Position numbers and translations under genes: made by a program. A stretch of DNA of 64,000 bases from assembly GCA_963921425.1 (NCBI GenBank), contig OY992834.1, positions 2,294,001 through 2,358,000 of the forward strand. Reading direction: 5' to 3'. This DNA is from Dryas octopetala (taxonomy: Eukaryota > Streptophyta > Magnoliopsida > Rosales > Rosaceae). Each line of letters starts with the position of its first letter. Positions within the stretch are counted from its first letter, which is position 1. Shown piece after piece: positions 60,027-64,000 of the stretch. The notes below the pieces were generated by a model. That model saw nothing but the letters and a program-made list of their open reading frames with translations, was not told where the DNA came from and did not search any database.

Positions 60027-62553
60027 CTACGAAGTGGGTTCTTTTTTATCTTCTTCAGGTGAAAAAGGAGCGGTCCAATACTTTTTCACTGCAAACAAAA
60101 GCTTTTCTCTAACATGAGGCCCGTCTTCATGATCGACAATTTGGCTATCCCAATTCATTGCATCAACGATGCTCTTGATCTTCACCATCATATCTACATC
60201 GTCTCGAATAATTATGCTTCCTTCTGGCCTAAGAATTCTGTCCATTTCTAGGAAAATGTCTTCCATTTCGCATCTGCAACACAAATTGAACAATGTTACA
60301 TGTTATTATAGTCACAAATGATTAAAACCATATATATATTATAAGTTCAATATGCATGAACTAGACAATGAATTTCACCTATTCTTGTAGAGGCTAAACA
60401 CTGAATCTGCATGAATGAGGTCATAGGTTCTTGGATATGTGGACATTGCTTCACACCTGAAAAGTTGAAAAGCAAATATAAATTAATCAACCAAAATTCA
60501 TTTATATAACCTACAAATTAACTTTGTACAAATAGTATTGTTGAATTTACCAATCTTGATATGTTCCAATCAATCCACGTTCGTAGATGACACCAAGTGT
60601 GTTGACCTTAGCATGCACAGGAACCACATTCATAACCCACGAAGGGTTATCAACCAGGGCAGCAGCAAATCCACCCAAGTTTGCATTCATATCCAAAAGG
60701 TTTCTGTACCTTCCAGATTTCCCAAGTTGGTTGTTCACTGACTTATAATATGATACCCTTTTGTTCCATAGTTCTGAGTCTTTTTGAAAATCTTCAGGTG
60801 TGACACCTTCAACAGTTCCCTTGCTAATTCTTGGTGGGATTGCATTTAGCCTCTCTGGCCATTTTGCCAATTCCCCTCCTGCAGTTTCTTCACTGTTTGA
60901 AACTTCTGGCAAGGGGGTCAAACAAGTTTCCAAATTTGTGTACCTGAAAACAAATAAGTAAAAACTTAATCAATTTAATTATAAAGCAGGCATAATGTAA
61001 ACTGAGTGATATGAATAAGTAGAGTACAAACCAGGCTCTATCAGGATTTTGAGCAGGACAGAAATCTTTGAGATTCTTGTCAAGCTTATTATCCGATTTG
61101 CATTCTAAATGGTTGGTGGGTTTTTGCCAAATTGCAATGTCATCTTTCTCCACCAACTTCTTCCAGCAAAGGCTCTTGGCTACATTCTCTATTCTAGTCT
61201 GCTCATCATTCAGATCCTCTTTTGTTCTTTCCCAACCCTTCCAATATTTGGCCCAACGAATTGGTGGGCCTGATAGAATCCAATACCCACCAGGACGTAG
61301 AACTCTATCAACCTCAGTTAGGTAAACCCCATCTATACCATCCAAAAAGAAATGAAATTGCATCAGTGACCTTTCTTCACTTATATATGATGCGCAATAC
61401 TAAAAGTATTTAGATTTATTTTGTGTATCATCTTTTATTAATAAAAGTAAGATGTATATATGTGAAATGAACTCATGCATGTGAGTCTTACTTTTATTTT
61501 AATAAAAGATTATACATTACGTAATCAATTAAGATAATTGAAATAAGAGTAGTCAATTGAATTGTGGTACCATATTCGGCCCAAGGAATGAGGCAACGAG
61601 AGCAATGGGCCATGTCGAAGGCTCTAGAAGGGTAAGGCAGTCGCTTTGATGCAATGACTCCAATGAGTGCTGGTACCCCTCGCTCTAGAGCAAATTGGAC
61701 TTGGCCCTCATGAGTGTCCCTTGGCGCGAATGACATTGTTAGGATGTTTCGTGACAACAAGTAAGCTCCCCAACTAGCAACCTGCACAATATTAATTGAG
61801 AATGACATCAAATGACTGCCGGCCACGTGTTCAAGCCAGCAAGGATGACGACTTCAACTTTTTTTCTTCCTAAGAATCCCTTAAAAGCTGCAATCTCATA
61901 AATCACAATTACTAGGGAAGATATCTGGCTCAGATTTTGCGAAAATTCTTACCAAATCAAAAATTAACTTATAAAAGAAAAATCCCATTTTAGCATACAC
62001 ATGTATTAGTCATTATTTACGGTTAAATAAAGTAAACTAATTATTTGTAAACAATATATTAAATTAGACGAATCACTGAATCCCCAAAAGAACAAAACAA
62101 AGAAAGACAATTATAAAACTAATATAGTGAAAATTGAATTATTAAATAAAGAAATGACGAAGATGGCAAAAAAAAAAGGACAAGAAGTAAGGTTGTGGTT
62201 GTAATTACCCCACAGCCGGTATCAATGGCGGTCCGGATAGAGCCATCTTGGAGATTGATGAGATTCCCAATATCATCAATATATTTATCAGCACCATGAG
62301 GAAACATGGTCCCTCCTCCGGGAAACCTAAAGCGGTCTCCTTGGTATATGATCCAATTCTGCACCGCCTTCTCCACCGTGAGCTCCTTGTGCGGGACGTT
62401 GGCGTACCACGCCAGATCCCTGCTCAAGGGCCACGCGAACGGGTTCCGGTACCCGTGGGGTGCCGGCACCCGACACTTGAGCGCCTCCTCTTTCGCAGGG
62501 CAATGTCTCTCCCTGTATATCAGTCTGTCTCTCTTGAATTTCAATGACCTCCT

Positions 62554-62586
<33 letters not shown>

Positions 62587-62925
62587 CACGTCGCATGGCG
62601 GGTAGCTTTTGGGAGCGGTGGCGCTGGAGTTGGCGTTGTGGTGGGGGAAGAAATCTAGGGTTTGTCCTGTTGTTGTTGTTGTTGTGGTGGTGGCGCTAGT
62701 GGCGGCCTTGCATGGGAGTCTAGGGCCGCTGCGGCGCATGGAGGCTGGGCTGACGCTGGTGTGTTGCCCGAGGCCGATGTAGTAAGAGCAAATGCAGAGG
62801 AAGAGAATGACAGGTAAGGTGTAGATGTTGGGTTTTCTCCATGGGAAGAGAGAGCTTATGGGCTTGGAGGGTTTCGAGGTGGGATTGTATGGAGCTTCAT
62901 CTTCATCACGATTCGAGGAAGCCAT
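60027..62925 (-). CDS. Probable Golgi methyltransferase, PMT family (QUA2/QUA3-like)
   Basis: A type II Golgi membrane protein with a putative SAM-dependent methyltransferase domain (DUF248/Methyltransf_29). Family members such as QUA2 and QUA3 act in pectin homogalacturonan methylation. Exons in order: 62925-62209, 61781-61571, 61332-61032, 60943-60551, 60456-60379, 60273-60027; total 648 residues. A short cytosolic N-terminus is followed by one transmembrane segment (about residues 34-53) and a threonine-rich stem. Motifs include [35 protein letters not shown], the SAM motif [39 protein letters not shown] and the second-half [17 protein letters not shown]. The domain order and length match PMT15-18-type proteins. 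The specific substrate is inferred only from family. Confidence 0.92.
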
Positions 62926-64000
62926 GGCTTGCTAGCTAGCGTTGCTGGAGTACTGTTTGTCTATTTCAATATTTAAGGGGGGTTTCGACTTGATGAGGAA
63001 GGTGGCTGATCGAGGATGGCCGGATCGATGGGATATTAATTAAACCTATTTCTCTAATCAAACTTGATTTTCTCTCTAATCATTTTGTTCGTTTGGGTAA
63101 TGAGTTTTTTTATATATAGACAAATGAAATACCAGAAAGTTGACCTTCAGCCAATTTTGGCTATTTGCCCTATTTAATTCTTAATTTCTATTGAAAAGAG
63201 TCATGATTCATGACATGTGTATATGCTTATAATTACCATTACTCTAATTTAAGATATTCCGATAAAAAAAATGTGGTTTAAAAATTCTGCTTTTGCACAA
63301 TAATAGTTGGTGTGTTGCATCACTTGGTGCCGTTGATTGTGTTCATTTCAAAATGTGATTGACGATCCAGGATTTTCTTAATCTGATCGGAACATCCCAC
63401 GATTGACAATTAATGTGGCATCCTAATTAATGGCACGTTCTAGAGAAGGAAGGAGGAAATTGTAAGTGTAAAAGTGAAAGTGAGATTCGATCGTGAGAAG
63501 GATTTGGGGGATATTAAAAGGCATCGTGGTTGTTTACTTAATTAGTTAATTGGAACAAATAATAAATAAATTCATTTCTTTAAGTAGAATTTATTTGTCT
63601 GATTTTAAATTGGAATTGGATGTGGGCCTGTATGGTTCCTGTCTGGCTAGTTGATTAGTCCCCAGATGAACACCACTTCTCCACTACTACCTCTGCCACA
63701 TTTGTTTGTATATAGAATAAATGAAGAAACTAATTAGAATAAATGAACTAATTATTTATTTACTGTTCCACCTTCTGTAGAAATATATTTATCTGGCTTG
63801 GTTAATTAGCAAAAGGGCTAGAAAATATAGTTTATTGGTAAAATAGATCGGTCAAGCTAAGTGAGCAAAATTTCCATGTACAATTATTGGGTAAATAAAA
63901 TTTTTACTAATTAATAGCTAGCCAGTGATGGATCGATCACTTGGTTTTTCGATCTGTCGTAGTTGGCTGAAGGAGTGTACCAAAGAACAGTGCTGCAATT
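62926..64000. other. Upstream region of the PMT gene
   Basis: Promoter and leader of the minus-strand methyltransferase gene, then AT-rich sequence to the window end. No other gene supported. Confidence 0.4.

Overview
This is a 64 kb stretch of a plant nuclear genome: AT-rich, with spliced genes (GT-AG introns, plus one GC-AG), small inverted-repeat transposons with 9-bp target-site duplications, one nuclear tRNA gene and only plant gene families. Gene structure and protein similarity suggest a woody eudicot of the rose family, probably Prunus. That assignment is from recognition of the proteins, not from a search.

Layout. 0.6-4.5 kb: an intronless EMS1-type LRR receptor kinase (-). 10.0-10.9 kb: a four-exon PEBP gene of the BFT/TFL1 type (+). 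12.2-12.4 kb: a 66-bp-stem hairpin that looks like a young MIRNA or siRNA locus. 13.0-17.1 kb: a ten-exon ankyrin-RING E3 ligase of the XBAT32/33 type (-). 17.7-19.8 kb: a cluster of three foldback (MITE) elements. 21.6-23.1 kb: a single-exon PORR-domain organelle RNA-splicing protein (-). 25.8-30.6 kb: a nine-exon class IV HD-ZIP factor of the ANL2/HDG clade (-). 35.4-37.0 kb: a copy of ribosomal protein eL24 with all its introns but an in-frame stop (+). 38.7-41.3 kb: a rhomboid protease (+). 41.7 kb: tRNA-Val(AAC) (-). 42.0-42.5 kb: a lipid-transfer protein (+). 42.5-50.4 kb: a gene-poor mosaic of duplicated fragments holding two long palindromes, each carrying a piece of a C2H2 zinc-finger gene. 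50.4-53.2 kb: an IQD calmodulin-binding protein (-). 53.9-56.9 kb: a FAR1-related factor (-). 58.5-58.9 kb: an anther-type lipid-transfer-like protein (-). 59.3-59.9 kb: one MITE nested in another. 60.0-62.9 kb: a Golgi PMT/QUA2-family methyltransferase (-).

The genes are unrelated neighbours, not a pathway cluster. EMS1 and the A9/FIL1-like protein are both anther-associated families but lie 54 kb apart.

The most interesting non-genic content is the set of inverted repeats: the 163-nt hairpin at 12.2 kb, whose arms differ only by transitions, and the two zinc-finger palindromes at 43.1-43.5 kb and 48.6-49.4 kb. All three could be transcribed into double-stranded RNA. The palindromes look like gene fragments caught while turning into hairpin small-RNA loci. 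Small-RNA data would be needed to show that any of them is active.
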